64,000 bases of DNA. It comes from Planctomycetota bacterium. GTDB lineage: Bacteria; Planctomycetota; Phycisphaerae; SM23-33. The stretch is from NCBI GenBank assembly GCA_009908915.1, contig JAAAOJ010000031.1, positions 1 to 64,000 on the forward strand. Direction: 5' to 3'. Below, one piece after another: positions 42,964 through 53,397 of this stretch (positions are counted from its first letter, which is position 1; each line of letters begins with the position of its first letter). The notes beneath the pieces were generated by a model. The model was not told the DNA's origin. It worked only from the letters and a program-made list of their open reading frames with translations, and made no database searches. Both the position numbers and the translations under genes were made by a program.

Positions 42964-43446
42964 ATGGAGCCAACCGTGAGCGAACCTCGACCGCTGGACA
43001 TCAGCCTCGGCTCGCTTGTCAAATGGGTGTTGCCGTGGATCCTCGGCCTGGCTGCGTTCGGCATCCTGCCGACGTGGCTGATGACCGGCTGGCCGGGCGT
43101 CTGGGCACAACTGGCGGGCGTGGCCGCCGTGTTGGCCGTGATGATGGGCATCGGCATCCTGACCGTCCGGGCCGCCCACGCCGGGCCCGCCCGGGCCTCG
43201 AGTGTGTTCATGGGCTCATGTATCGCGCGGCTGGTGCTGTGTCCGCTGCTGTTCGGAATACTGCAACTGAGCACGCCGCTGATGATGGCCCCCATGGCGA
43301 TATGGATGGTGCTCGCCTACCTCGCCACGTTGGGCCTCGAGGTCGTCTGGCTGATCAAAGCCCTGCGGACGGCCGTCGCCGAGCAGGACGCCGAGCGCAA
43401 GGCCGCCGAAAAGGAACACCCCGAACCGCAGGACTTCACGATCTGA
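42964..43446 (+). CDS. AtpI-like membrane protein
   Basis: A 160-residue protein with four hydrophobic segments (about 17-38, 50-69, 83-104 and 110-130) and a charged C-terminal tail. Position between AtpZ-like and AtpB, and an Arg-containing third helix (CIARLVLCPLLFG), fit the AtpI/ATP synthase I family, which supports c-ring assembly. Its sequence is divergent, so the family call rests partly on context. Confidence 0.7.
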   Translation: MEPTVSEPRPLDISLGSLVKWVLPWILGLAAFGILPTWLMTGWPGVWAQLAGVAAVLAVMMGIGILTVRAAHAGPARASSVFMGSCIARLVLCPLLFGILQLSTPLMMAPMAIWMVLAYLATLGLEVVWLIKALRTAVAEQDAERKAAEKEHPEPQDFTI

Positions 43447-43463
43447 CCGACTGAGATATTGCA

Positions 43464-44369
43464 ATGCTGGCATCGACGGATATCCTGGACCACGTCATGG
43501 ACCATGCCTGGCCCGGCGCGGAGACGCTCTTCGGCGTGCGTTTCACGTGGATGTCCAGCGCTATTGCCACGATGATTCTTGTCGGCGTGGCCCTGGCGGT
43601 GCTGCTGCCGATGCTGGCCCGGCGCCACGCGAGGCTGGGCATCGAGTCGCTCAGCGGGCAGGTCATCGAGGTCGTCATCCTGTTCGTACGCGACCAGATC
43701 GCCGTGCCGGCCCTTGGGCCGAAACGGGCCTACGCCTTCCTGCCGTTCCTGTTGACCATGTTCGTCTTCGTGCTGGCCATGAACCTGGTGGGCCTGCTGC
43801 CACTGCAGCCGCTGACGAACTGGCTGACCGACGGACGATACCCTGTCGGCCATACACCCACGAGCCTGATTACCGTCTGTGCGGCCCTGGCGGGGACGGC
43901 CCTGCTGGTGATCTTCTTCACCGGCTGTGTCCACGCCGTCCGACACAGCAAACTGCCCGCCTGGGCGGCGGTACCACTGGCGCCGGGTTTGTGGTTCCTG
44001 AATCTCTCGCCCAGCATTCCGGGTGTGACGGGCATGTTGTTGAAGGTGCCGCTGGCTATCCTTGAAAGCATCGGCGTCGTCGCCAAGTGTTTCTCGCTGA
44101 TGATCCGTCTGTTCGCCAACATGGTCGCCGGGCACATTCTGCTGGCCGTGTTGATGATGTTCATCATCACGACGCTGGAGACCACCGTGACGACCGCCAT
44201 GGATGCGACCATCGAGAACAATATCGTTGCCTTCTACGTCGGGCCGGTCTGCGTGGCCGGCAGCGTGCTGGTGGATCTGATGGAACTGCTCGTCGCCGGG
44301 CTGCAGGCGTACATCTTGACGTTCCTGACGGCGATGTTCCTGGGCCTGTACGGCGAACCGGCACACTGA
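43464..44369 (+). CDS. atpB: ATP synthase subunit a
   Basis: A 301-residue Fo subunit forming the proton half-channels. The essential Arg is in SLMIRLFANMVAGH near residue 213, on the long helix facing the c-ring. The C-terminal segment VDLMELLVAGLQAYILTFLTAMFLG is highly conserved. Five to six membrane helices are evident. Its stop codon overlaps a small ORF start (TGATG), then atpE follows 192 bases later. Confidence 0.95.
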   Translation: MLASTDILDHVMDHAWPGAETLFGVRFTWMSSAIATMILVGVALAVLLPMLARRHARLGIESLSGQVIEVVILFVRDQIAVPALGPKRAYAFLPFLLTMFVFVLAMNLVGLLPLQPLTNWLTDGRYPVGHTPTSLITVCAALAGTALLVIFFTGCVHAVRHSKLPAWAAVPLAPGLWFLNLSPSIPGVTGMLLKVPLAILESIGVVAKCFSLMIRLFANMVAGHILLAVLMMFIITTLETTVTTAMDATIENNIVAFYVGPVCVAGSVLVDLMELLVAGLQAYILTFLTAMFLGLYGEPAH

Positions 44370-44509
44370 TGAAAATATGTTTCAACAAGACAGAAGCTGC
44401 AAGCTCCAAGAAAACCTGGATCGAGCAAACGCATGGCAGCCTGAGATCAGAGCGGTTGATCGCGGCGATGAGAATTATTGCGTCGTCCCTTGGGGTCGGC
44501 AGTGACTAG
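44369..44509 (+). CDS. Possible small ORF between atpB and atpE (46 aa)
   Basis: A 46-residue frame beginning MKICFNKTEAASSKK whose ATG overlaps the atpB stop (TGATG), an arrangement typical of coupled translation. It has less GC-rich codons than its neighbours, no membrane helix and no known family. A TAGAAT -10-like box overlaps its stop (44507-44512) and may add transcription into atpE, which is needed in excess. Confidence 0.3.
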   Translation: MKICFNKTEAASSKKTWIEQTHGSLRSERLIAAMRIIASSLGVGSD

Positions 44510-44561
44510 AATGGCGGCTTGGTTTGCCTGCAAGCAAATGGCTGTCATAGGAGCAAAGACA

Positions 44562-44912
44562 ATGAGCAAGTTCGCGACGTTGATGTTGGTACTGTTCGTG
44601 CTGGCCGTCGTGCCGGGCATGGCGATGGCCGAGAACGGCGGGGACGCCGGCGCAGAAGAAGTGCCCGCGGCCGGCGAGATCTCCACCGGCAAGGGCGTGG
44701 CCCTGCTGGGTGCGGCCGTCGGCGCCGGCCTGGCGGCCATCGGCGGCGGCTACGCCGTGGCCCGCGTGGGCTCGCATTGCATCGAGTCAATGGCGCGCCA
44801 GCCCGAGGCGGCCGGCAGCATGTTTGCCCCGATGATCGTCACCGCGGCCATGATCGAAGGCGCGATGCTCTTCGCCATCGTCGTTTCGTTGATGATCGTC
44901 CTGGCCGTCTGA
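44562..44912 (+). CDS. atpE: ATP synthase subunit c with N-terminal signal sequence
   Basis: A 116-residue subunit, longer than the usual 70-85. Residues 1-23 look like a cleavable signal (LMLVLFVLAVVPGMAMA), followed by an acidic linker. The hairpin of two helices has the GAGLAAIGGGYAVARVG glycine pattern and the loop RQPEA. The ion-binding Glu lies in AAMIEGAMLF (about residue 99). No Ser/Thr follows the Glu, so it is probably proton-driven. AGGAG lies nine bases before the ATG. Confidence 0.94.
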   Translation: MSKFATLMLVLFVLAVVPGMAMAENGGDAGAEEVPAAGEISTGKGVALLGAAVGAGLAAIGGGYAVARVGSHCIESMARQPEAAGSMFAPMIVTAAMIEGAMLFAIVVSLMIVLAV

Positions 44913-44947
44913 GGCATATCGCACGCATGGCGATCCGCCGAGGCAGC

Positions 44948-45535
44948 ATGACCACCCGTGGCAGAGCCGCCGTAGTGGCGGCGGCCTTGGTTGCTGCGCC
45001 CGCGGCGGCACATGCGGCGGGGGGCGGCGGCGAGGTCGGCAATCTCGGCCAGGCGGTCGCGGCGCTGCTGATCTTCCTGTTGCTGTTGCTCGTCCTGGGC
45101 AAGTGGGCGTGGCGGCCGGTTATCGAGGCCCTGCAGCGGCGCGAGGCGGACATGCAGACCCGTATCGAGCAGGCCAAGGACCGCGAAACCAAGGCCGAGC
45201 AGATCCTCGCCGAGTACCAGCAGCGCATCGCCCGGGCCGAGGACGAGGCGGACATCATCCGCGACCAGGCGCGTCGCGACGCCGAGGCCGAACGCGACGA
45301 ACTGCTCAAGACTGCCCGCGAGCAGGCACGCCAGGCCATCGACGACGCCCGGCGCGACATCGAACATGCCGAGACCGCCGCTCTCGAAGACCTCCAGGAG
45401 GCCACCGCCCGGATGGCCGCCGACATCGCCGAACGCGTCCTCCGCGAGGAACTCGGCCCCGACGCTCAGCAACGCCTCATCCAGCACGCCGCACGGGAAA
45501 TCGTCGAAGCAGAAAACACGGGGAGCCGCATATGA
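44948..45535 (+). CDS. atpF: ATP synthase subunit b
   Basis: A 195-residue peripheral stalk subunit. An N-terminal signal-like Ala-rich segment (about 1-23, ending AHA) precedes the membrane helix AVAALLIFLLLLLVLGKWAW and a long charged coiled coil (DADMQTRIEQAK to the end). The ATG at 44948 has GAGG five bases upstream; an ATG 21 bases earlier has none. Its TGA overlaps the ATG of atpH (ATGA). Two Fo subunits with signal-like N-termini is uncommon. Confidence 0.92.
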   Translation: MTTRGRAAVVAAALVAAPAAAHAAGGGGEVGNLGQAVAALLIFLLLLLVLGKWAWRPVIEALQRREADMQTRIEQAKDRETKAEQILAEYQQRIARAEDEADIIRDQARRDAEAERDELLKTAREQARQAIDDARRDIEHAETAALEDLQEATARMAADIAERVLREELGPDAQQRLIQHAAREIVEAENTGSRI

Positions 45536-46269
45536 GCACCGCCGACGCCTCGCTGCCGACCGTCCTCGAACCCGAGCACCGGACACTCGGACGCGTCTAC
45601 GCCGAGGCGCTGGCTGACGTGACTGCCCGAGGCGAACTCGACGCCGGCGAGGTCGCCGACGAGCTGGACGGACTCGTCGCCACGCTGCGCGACGTCGAGG
45701 GGGCCGTCGATATGCTCTCCTCGCCGCACCTGCGGGCGGCCGAGCGAGTCGAAACCGTCGACCGTATTGTCCGCGGGCGTGTCAGCGAACCGGTGGCCGG
45801 GCTGTTGGGCGTCCTCGCCCGCAACGGACGGCTGGTGCTGCTGGCGGCCGTCGCCGAGGCGTTCGGTCAGGTCCTCGACGAGCGGGCCGGCCGGGTCGAA
45901 GTGCTCGTCACCACCGCCGTGTCCATGGACGAGGCGACCCGCCAGGCCGTCACGCGGCAGGTCACCGATATGATCGGCCGCGAGCCCGTACTGCGATGCA
46001 TCGTCGATGCGAATATCGTCGGCGGCCTGGTGCTGCAGATTGGCGACCGGGTCTACGACGCCTCGGTCACCGGCGACCTGAAACGAATGAGCAGGAGTGT
46101 CGCGCGGTCACTGGCCGCCGCCCGGCTGCGACGCGACGAGACCGCACGGGATGCAAATGCCCCGGAGGAGAAACCTGACGACAAGGACACGGAGGCTGAA
46201 AACGCCTCCCCCCTTGGGGGAGGTGGCGAGGCTTCGAGCCGGAGGGGGCGGCAAGGGCCTGAGGACTGA
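45532..46269 (+). CDS. atpH: ATP synthase subunit delta with repeat-derived C-terminus
   Basis: A 245-residue subunit linking F1 to the b stalk. The core (about 15-200) has the OSCP signatures YAEALADVT, FLxxLARNGRLVLL-like LLGVLARNGRLVLLAAV and IVGGLVLQIGDRVYDASV. The last 45 or so residues are extra and acidic; the final stretch ASPLGGGGEASSRRGRQ is encoded by the palindromic repeat element starting at 46205. GGGAG precedes the ATG by seven bases. The repeat has therefore been captured as a C-terminal tail. Confidence 0.9.
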   Translation: MSTADASLPTVLEPEHRTLGRVYAEALADVTARGELDAGEVADELDGLVATLRDVEGAVDMLSSPHLRAAERVETVDRIVRGRVSEPVAGLLGVLARNGRLVLLAAVAEAFGQVLDERAGRVEVLVTTAVSMDEATRQAVTRQVTDMIGREPVLRCIVDANIVGGLVLQIGDRVYDASVTGDLKRMSRSVARSLAAARLRRDETARDANAPEEKPDDKDTEAENASPLGGGGEASSRRGRQGPED

Positions 46270-46440
46270 ACGAAGCAAGCGCCCTCACCCGGCCTCTCCC
46301 AGAGGGAGAGGAGTTGAGAAGAGAAGCGCCCTCACCCGGCCTCTCCCAGAGGGAGAGGAGTTGAGAAGAGAAGCGCCCTCACCCGGCCTCTCCCAGAGGG
46401 AGAGGAGTTGAGAAGAGAAGCGCCCTCACCCGGCCTGTCA
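46205..46440. repeat. Palindromic repeat array between atpH and atpA
   Basis: The block starts inside atpH with the CCCCCTTGGGGGAGGTGG module. It continues as three complete 47-base tandem units starting at 46279, 46326 and 46373, and a partial fourth at 46420. Each contains the palindrome CTCTCCCAGAGGGAGAG. It is the same family as the array in the pseudopilin gene (1627-2256) and separates two genes that are normally adjacent. Confidence 0.88.
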
Positions 46441-46460
46441 CGGCTGGAGAGGTACGAGAT

Positions 46461-46487
46461 ATGACAGCAAGAAGGACGGACACGTGA
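46461..46487 (+). CDS. Minimal upstream ORF overlapping the atpA start (8 aa)
   Basis: ATG followed by seven codons (MTARRTDT) and a TGA at 46485-46487 that overlaps the GTG start of atpA (46484-46486). A GAGAGG site precedes it by about seven bases. This could re-couple translation of atpA after the repeat array broke the link with atpH. It is too short to judge by composition. Confidence 0.35.
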   Translation: MTARRTDT

Positions 46488-48181
46488 AGTTCAAGGCCGA
46501 CGAAATTGCCAGTGTTCTTCGCGAGGAGATCGCACAATACCGCAGCCGCGTGGACGTGGCCCATACGGGGCGCGTGCTGGAGGTCGGCGACGGCATTGCG
46601 CAGATTTACGGCCTCGGTGAGGCGATGGCCGGCGAGCTGCTGCAGTTCGAGAGCGGTGCGATGGGGCAGGTCTTCAACCTCGAAGACAGCTCCATCGGCG
46701 CGGTGATCTACACGCAGGAAGACGACGTCAAAGCCGGCGAGGAAGTCCGCGCGACCGGGCGGCTGCTGGAGGTGCCGGTCGGCGAGGCGATGCTCGGGCG
46801 GGTGATCGATCCGCTGGGCAACGTGCTGGACGGCGGGGCGGCGCTGGCGTGCGACGAGGCCCGGCCGGTCGAGTTCGACGCACCGGGCATCGCGGCTCGC
46901 CAGCCGGTCACCGAGCCGCTGCAGACCGGCGTCAAGGCCGTCGACGCCATGACGCCCATCGGGCGAGGGCAGCGCGAGCTGATCATCGGCGACCGCAAGA
47001 CTGGCAAGACCGCCATCGCCATCGATACGATCATCAACCAGAAGGACACCGGCGTGATTTGCGTGTACGTGGCCGTCGGGCAGAAGGAGTCGACGGTCGC
47101 GAGCACGGTGGAGACGCTGCGACGTTGCGGCGCGATGGAGTACACGATCGTCGTTTCGGCGGCCAGTTCCGACGCTGCACCGCTGCAGTACGTCGCGCCC
47201 TACGCCGGCTGCGCGATCGCCGAGTACTTCATGCACAAAGGGCGGCACACGCTGGCGGTCTACGATGACCTGACTAAGCAGGCTCAGGCGTATCGGCAGA
47301 TTTCGCTGCTGCTGCGTCGCCCGCCCGGTCGGGAGGCCTACCCCGGCGATGTCTTCTACCTCCATTCGCGACTGCTGGAACGCGCCTGCAAGCTGGCTGA
47401 GCGTCACGTAATCGCCCCGGCCGGAGCCGATTTGGCGGAACCGGCGGGCGACGAGACGCGAGTCTACGTTGGGCCGCTCGGCAGGGAAGAAGCAAAGAAG
47501 ACGCTCGCCGAGGGCGGCGACGAGCAGGTCATCCACACGCTGCCGGACAGCGGCGGGTCGATGACGGCTCTGCCGATCTGCGAGACACAGGAGGGTGAGG
47601 TCTCGGCCTACATTCCGACGAACCTGATTTCAATTACCGACGGGCAGATCTATCTCGAGCCGGGTCTGTTCTTCGCCGGCGTTCGCCCGGCGATCAACGT
47701 TGGCATTTCGGTCAGCCGCGTGGGCTACAAGGCGGCCATTCCGGCGATGAAGGTGATCGCCGCGTCGTTGCGGCTGGACCTGGCGGCCTATCGCGAGCTG
47801 GAGAGTTTCGCCCAGCTCGGCATGGAGCTTGACCCGGCCAGCCAGCGGCAGCTCGATCGCGGCGAGCGGATGGTGCGCCTGCTGACCCAGCCGCAGTATC
47901 AGCCGATGGACGTGGTCGACCAGGTGATCGCCATCGCGGCCGGGACTGGCGGCCTCCTCGACGACCTGCCCGTCGACGACATGCCCAAGTTCGAGGCCGG
48001 CCTGATCGACTACATCAAAAACGAATACGCCGAGTGGTACAATGATCTGGCCGACGAGCAGACGCTGCCCGACGACCGTCGCAAGCGGCTTCAGTTCCTC
48101 ATCAAGGAATACAAGGACACCGGCTGGCAGGAGCACAAGAAGGCCCGTCGCCGCAAACGCCGATCACAACAAGATCAGTGA
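46484..48181 (+). CDS. atpA: ATP synthase subunit alpha
   Basis: A 565-residue F1 subunit, about 50 longer than E. coli AtpA. The Walker A variant GDRKTGKT is at about 168-175 and the arginine finger in ISVSRVGYK near 410. An extra segment of about 45 residues (about 306-352, containing [20 protein letters not shown]) sits before GGSMTALPI. The C-terminus ends in a basic tail ([11 protein letters not shown]). It starts with GTG with AAGGAC eight bases upstream and overlaps the stop of an 8-codon ORF. Confidence 0.96.
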   Translation: MKFKADEIASVLREEIAQYRSRVDVAHTGRVLEVGDGIAQIYGLGEAMAGELLQFESGAMGQVFNLEDSSIGAVIYTQEDDVKAGEEVRATGRLLEVPVGEAMLGRVIDPLGNVLDGGAALACDEARPVEFDAPGIAARQPVTEPLQTGVKAVDAMTPIGRGQRELIIGDRKTGKTAIAIDTIINQKDTGVICVYVAVGQKESTVASTVETLRRCGAMEYTIVVSAASSDAAPLQYVAPYAGCAIAEYFMHKGRHTLAVYDDLTKQAQAYRQISLLLRRPPGREAYPGDVFYLHSRLLERACKLAERHVIAPAGADLAEPAGDETRVYVGPLGREEAKKTLAEGGDEQVIHTLPDSGGSMTALPICETQEGEVSAYIPTNLISITDGQIYLEPGLFFAGVRPAINVGISVSRVGYKAAIPAMKVIAASLRLDLAAYRELESFAQLGMELDPASQRQLDRGERMVRLLTQPQYQPMDVVDQVIAIAAGTGGLLDDLPVDDMPKFEAGLIDYIKNEYAEWYNDLADEQTLPDDRRKRLQFLIKEYKDTGWQEHKKARRRKRRSQQDQ

Positions 48182-48248
48182 TGAATTATGGATTGCGAGT
48201 GATGAATTAAGAGACACCGCACGTCACTACTTCATTCATAACTCATCA
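48179..48248. repeat. A/T-rich inverted repeat between atpA and atpG
   Basis: Arms TGATGAATTATG (48179-48190) and CATAACTCATCA (48237-48248) pair at 11 of 12 positions. The left arm begins at the atpA stop codon. It resembles a small mobile inverted repeat. Confidence 0.6.
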
Positions 48249-48271
48249 TTCCCAACGCACGAATTGCATCC

Positions 48272-49378
48272 ATGGCCAAGGCACGCAAAATCAAGGCGCG
48301 GCAGAAAGCCGTCAGGAGCATCCATTCCGTCACGCGGACGATGGAAATGGTGGCCACCGCGCGCTATCGCAAGGTCCACAGAATCTACACGCAGGCGCGG
48401 CCGTATATTGAAGGGCTCAGCGGGCTGCTGCGTGACATCCTCAATCGCTCGAAACGCAGCCGCCTCAAGCATCCGCTGCTGCGCGAGCCGAAGTACACCG
48501 GCCGACGCGTGCTGATCGTCATCACCTCCAACCGCGGGCTCTGCGGCGGGTACAACGCCGCGGTGCTCCAACAGGCCATCGAACACCACCGCTGGCTGGT
48601 CGACGACGGCGTGGAGGTGCTGCTGTGGGTCTCGGGCAAACGCGGCATCAGCCAGATGAAGCATCGCGGCTATGCGATGGCGGAGACGATCACGGACTTC
48701 GACGGTACGGCCGTCTCGTGGCGGAAGACCGCGGACATGGCCGACCGCTTCCTGGGCGAGTATCTCAGCGGCGAGCTCGGCGGCGTGGACATCGCCTTTG
48801 CCGAGCCGGTGGGCGCGGGAGGCTATGCGCCGGTGATCCGGCCGTTGCTGCCGATCGCGGAGGCCGTCCCGCCGAAAGAGCGCGTGGCCGAGCCCGAGGA
48901 AACGGACGAGGACGAGGCGGACGCCGCAGCTGAGCAGGCGGACGAGCCGTCCCATGCCCGGCAGCCCGCCGGGCCGGCGACTAGGAGCGAAGACCGCTGG
49001 GCGCCGTGGGAGCCGCTGCCGCCCGTCGAGCCCCCCGAGCCGCCGGTCCCGCCGGAACCGTTCGAGCCATTCGAGCCGCCCGGGCCCCCGGATGCCTTCG
49101 AGGCCCTGCCGCCGCCGGAAATGGAATACGAGTTCATCCCCTCGCCGGAAGAGATGCTCCAGCGGCTGCTGCCGAATATCGTACGGCTGCGCCTGTTCAG
49201 CACGTTCATGGAGGCGACCGTGACCGAGCAGCAGGCCCGTATTGCGTCCATGCGGTCGGCCAGCGAGAACGCCGAAGAGATGATCGACGACCTGAAAGTC
49301 AAATACAACCGCACCCGCCAGGGCCAGATCACCACCGAACTCGCCGAGATCCTCGGCGGCCGGGCGGCGCTGGAATAG
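48272..49378 (+). CDS. atpG: ATP synthase subunit gamma with large acidic/proline insertion
   Basis: A 368-residue central-stalk subunit, about 80 longer than usual. The N-terminal helix (MAKARKIKARQKAVRSI, then TRTMEMVATARYRK) and C-terminal helix (NAEEMIDDLKVKYNRTRQG) are normal, as is SNRGLCGGYN. Between about residues 199 and 285, after RPLLPIAEA, is an insertion: first acidic (EPEETDEDEADAAAEQADE), then proline-rich (PPEPPVPPEPFEPFEPP). The reading frame is open throughout and the family resumes at YEFIPSPEEMLQRLL. The ribosome site is weak. Confidence 0.93.
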   Translation: MAKARKIKARQKAVRSIHSVTRTMEMVATARYRKVHRIYTQARPYIEGLSGLLRDILNRSKRSRLKHPLLREPKYTGRRVLIVITSNRGLCGGYNAAVLQQAIEHHRWLVDDGVEVLLWVSGKRGISQMKHRGYAMAETITDFDGTAVSWRKTADMADRFLGEYLSGELGGVDIAFAEPVGAGGYAPVIRPLLPIAEAVPPKERVAEPEETDEDEADAAAEQADEPSHARQPAGPATRSEDRWAPWEPLPPVEPPEPPVPPEPFEPFEPPGPPDAFEALPPPEMEYEFIPSPEEMLQRLLPNIVRLRLFSTFMEATVTEQQARIASMRSASENAEEMIDDLKVKYNRTRQGQITTELAEILGGRAALE

Positions 49379-49472
49379 GAAATTGCGCCCACAGAGTAGT
49401 TGAATGGAGACTGCAAGGAAACCTGGAAATGTGTGTCGAGCGTAAAGCGGTAATGGTAATGATGTTGCGTTC

Positions 49473-49562
49473 CGTTTAGCGGTCGACGGAACGTTGGCTC
49501 TCGTGCGTACGGCCGCCAACGGACGTCCGCCAAGAGGCGTTCGTTCCGAACGCCGCTAAACG
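49473..49562. repeat. Inverted-repeat element between atpG and the hypothetical gene
   Basis: Two 21-base arms, CGTTTAGCGGTCGACGGAAC (from 49473) and its near complement (49542-49562), pair at 16 positions around a 5-base mismatch. About 48 bases lie between. It looks like a MITE. It occupies the 295-base gap after atpG, which has no gene. Confidence 0.65.
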
Positions 49563-49673
49563 CATGACGTCCACGAAGTGGACGAATCGGTAGATTGGTA
49601 CGGTGCGTAACTTGTTACGCACCAGGTTGTGCATGATAACGTCTGGTCTGTAATCACCAGAGAGGATGCTTCT

Positions 49674-51579
<1,906 letters not shown>

Positions 51580-51644
51580 GTTGTCGAGCGGCTGCGCGCC
51601 GTGGTTGTGCTACCGAAAATGGTTTCTGGAAGGACATGGCGCAG

Positions 51645-51666
51645 CACGGTCTTCGGAAAGACCGTG
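51645..51666. other. Stable hairpin after atpD
   Basis: CACGGTCTT pairs with AAGACCGTG around a CGGA tetraloop, nine perfect pairs, with no T-run. It could stabilise or process the atp mRNA between atpD and the genes behind it. Confidence 0.55.
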
Positions 51667-51709
51667 GTATCCGGCGTTTGCAGAGAGCAAGGAAAGATCA
51701 GCCGGATGA

Positions 51710-51718
51710 TGATATAAT
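51710..51718 (+). promoter_or_regulatory. Internal promoter upstream of the atpC segment
   Basis: A perfect extended -10, TG-A-TATAAT, lies 56 bases before the next gene; the -35 is poor. It would allow separate transcription of the membrane protein, nitroreductase and atpC. Confidence 0.55.
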
Positions 51719-51774
51719 GCCGACGTAACAAACGCCGTGGAAGCGGACGTGTTTCTTGAGCGAAGGAGCCATCC

Positions 51775-52137
51775 ATGCCATTCGTCACACTGCAGTTGAC
51801 CCCGCTGATCATCATCATGGCCTTTTATCTGTACATGCTGACACGCTTCAAGTACGTGCGTCGGCCGATGTTCTTCCTGTGGGGGGCTGTCTTTGTTGCC
51901 GCTGGACTGGTGTTGGCGGCACTGATCCTGCCGTGGAGGGACACGGGTTTCCTGGCCGACGTGGTAAAATTCGGCATGGGTATCGGCTCGGTACTCGGAT
52001 TTGCCTGTATGGTGCTGGCGTGTTACGGCGGGCAACTGCCCGAGCGCATCTCGCAAGGCCGACGCACCGAGAGCATGGACGAGGACGAACTGCCGGAGTA
52101 TCTCGAAGAAGCCTCCCAGATGCAACAACGCGACTGA
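51775..52137 (+). CDS. Three-helix membrane protein inserted between atpD and atpC
   Basis: A 120-residue protein with helices at about 6-22, 33-52 and 66-85 and an acidic, Glu-rich C-terminal tail (DEDELPEYLEEA). AAGGAG lies six bases upstream. It is not a known ATP synthase subunit. The nitroreductase gene follows 10 bases later. Function unknown. Confidence 0.6.
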   Translation: MPFVTLQLTPLIIIMAFYLYMLTRFKYVRRPMFFLWGAVFVAAGLVLAALILPWRDTGFLADVVKFGMGIGSVLGFACMVLACYGGQLPERISQGRRTESMDEDELPEYLEEASQMQQRD

Positions 52138-52147
52138 CGGGATCCCT

Positions 52148-52660
52148 ATGGATATCTACGAAGCCATCGAGAAACGTTACAGCGTACGTGACTACGCACC
52201 GAAGGACGTCGACGACGACAAGCTCCGCCGCGTGCTGGATGCCGGCCGAACGGCGCCCAGCGCTCGGAACCTCCAGCAGTGGAAGTTTGTCGTTGTTCGT
52301 GACGCCGGACTCCGCAAGGAACTGGCCCACCTGAGCGACCAGCCGTGGATGGCCTCGGCGCCGGTAATCGTCGCCGTTGTCAGCACGAAACCCCACCGCA
52401 TCATGCACTGCAACGTGCCGGCCGCCCCCGTCGATTGTGCCATCGCCATCACTCACATGACCCTTGCAGCGACGGCGGAGGGGCTCGGCACGTGCTGGAT
52501 CGGGCACTTCAACCAGCACCCGTGCAAGCAGTTGCTGGGCGTGCCCGAGCAGATGCAGATTATCGAGATGCTGACGGTCGGCCATGCCGCGGGCGACGCC
52601 AAGGTTGACAAACCCCGCAAGGAGTTCGACGAGGTCGTCTGCGTCGACCGGTTCGCGTAG
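52148..52660 (+). CDS. Nitroreductase family flavoprotein
   Basis: A 170-residue FMN-dependent oxidoreductase. Signatures are RYSVRDYAPKDVDDDKL (about 10-26), GRTAPSARNLQQWKF (about 33-47) and GLGTCWIGHF (about 110-120). It is shorter than NfsA/NfsB and resembles the compact nitroreductase/BluB-like branch with unknown substrates. It lies between atpD and atpC, nine bases before atpC, so it is co-expressed with the ATP synthase; no functional tie is known. Confidence 0.85.
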   Translation: MDIYEAIEKRYSVRDYAPKDVDDDKLRRVLDAGRTAPSARNLQQWKFVVVRDAGLRKELAHLSDQPWMASAPVIVAVVSTKPHRIMHCNVPAAPVDCAIAITHMTLAATAEGLGTCWIGHFNQHPCKQLLGVPEQMQIIEMLTVGHAAGDAKVDKPRKEFDEVVCVDRFA

Positions 52661-52669
52661 GGTGAGGCT

Positions 52670-53131
52670 ATGTCGCTCGACCACGACACAAGGATTCACT
52701 GTGAAGTTCACACGCCGGACGGCCCGGCGCTGGAGGGCGAGTACGTCAGCATCAACGTCCCTGCCCGTGACGGATATATGGGTATCCTGCGGAATCGCGC
52801 GCCGGTTACGGCCGCCGTGGGCGCCGGGCAAATGACGCTCAACCCGACAGAGCAGGGCGAGCCGGAACGGTACTTCGTAGCGGGAGGATTTCTGCAGGTC
52901 CGCGACAATCAGATGACGGTCCTCACCGAGGAGTGTGTGGCGCTGAACAAGCTCGACGCCGAGGAGGCGTGGAACCAGCTCCAGGACGCCTACAAGCTGC
53001 CGAACGTGACCGACGAGCAGGAACAGATCCGCGACGAGGCCATCCGGAACGCCCGCATCAAGTTCTCGCTGGCACAGAAGGCACGCAAGGCCGAGCGATC
53101 CAGCGAGGACGTCTTCTCCAAGGGGCTGTAA
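52670..53131 (+). CDS. atpC: ATP synthase subunit epsilon
   Basis: A 153-residue subunit that regulates F1. The N-terminal beta-sandwich has GEYVSINVPARDGYMGILRNRAPV and FVAGGFLQVRDNQMTVL. A C-terminal helical hairpin (about 95-150) is present, with KLDAEEAWNQLQDA and longer than E. coli's. It closes the operon, separated from atpD by two unrelated genes. The following 266 bases (53132-53397) have no gene. Confidence 0.93.
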   Translation: MSLDHDTRIHCEVHTPDGPALEGEYVSINVPARDGYMGILRNRAPVTAAVGAGQMTLNPTEQGEPERYFVAGGFLQVRDNQMTVLTEECVALNKLDAEEAWNQLQDAYKLPNVTDEQEQIRDEAIRNARIKFSLAQKARKAERSSEDVFSKGL

Positions 53132-53397
53132 CACGAAGCGCATCACGGTCACGCCTGCGACGGCACACCGCCGATCGCTTCGAACTCGTCCGATCTGTCT
53201 GTCACGTCTCCTGCACGAAGGCGCAATAACGTCATGCGGGGCGTGTGATCGGGCTGCAGGGGCGCGTGTGCGGGCGGCATTCGGGCGCATCTGCTTAAGT
53301 TGCTCCCCCGCTCAACGATAATCCCCATGAGCCCAAGGTCGACGCCTGTGGACGTGCCCAGGCGGTCCGGCCGTAACGGATTGTCGGAGCGTGCATT

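Noticed and set aside
46279-46440. Tandem 47-base units as a CRISPR array
   Set aside because: The units are directly abutting and identical, without variable spacers, and no cas genes are present.
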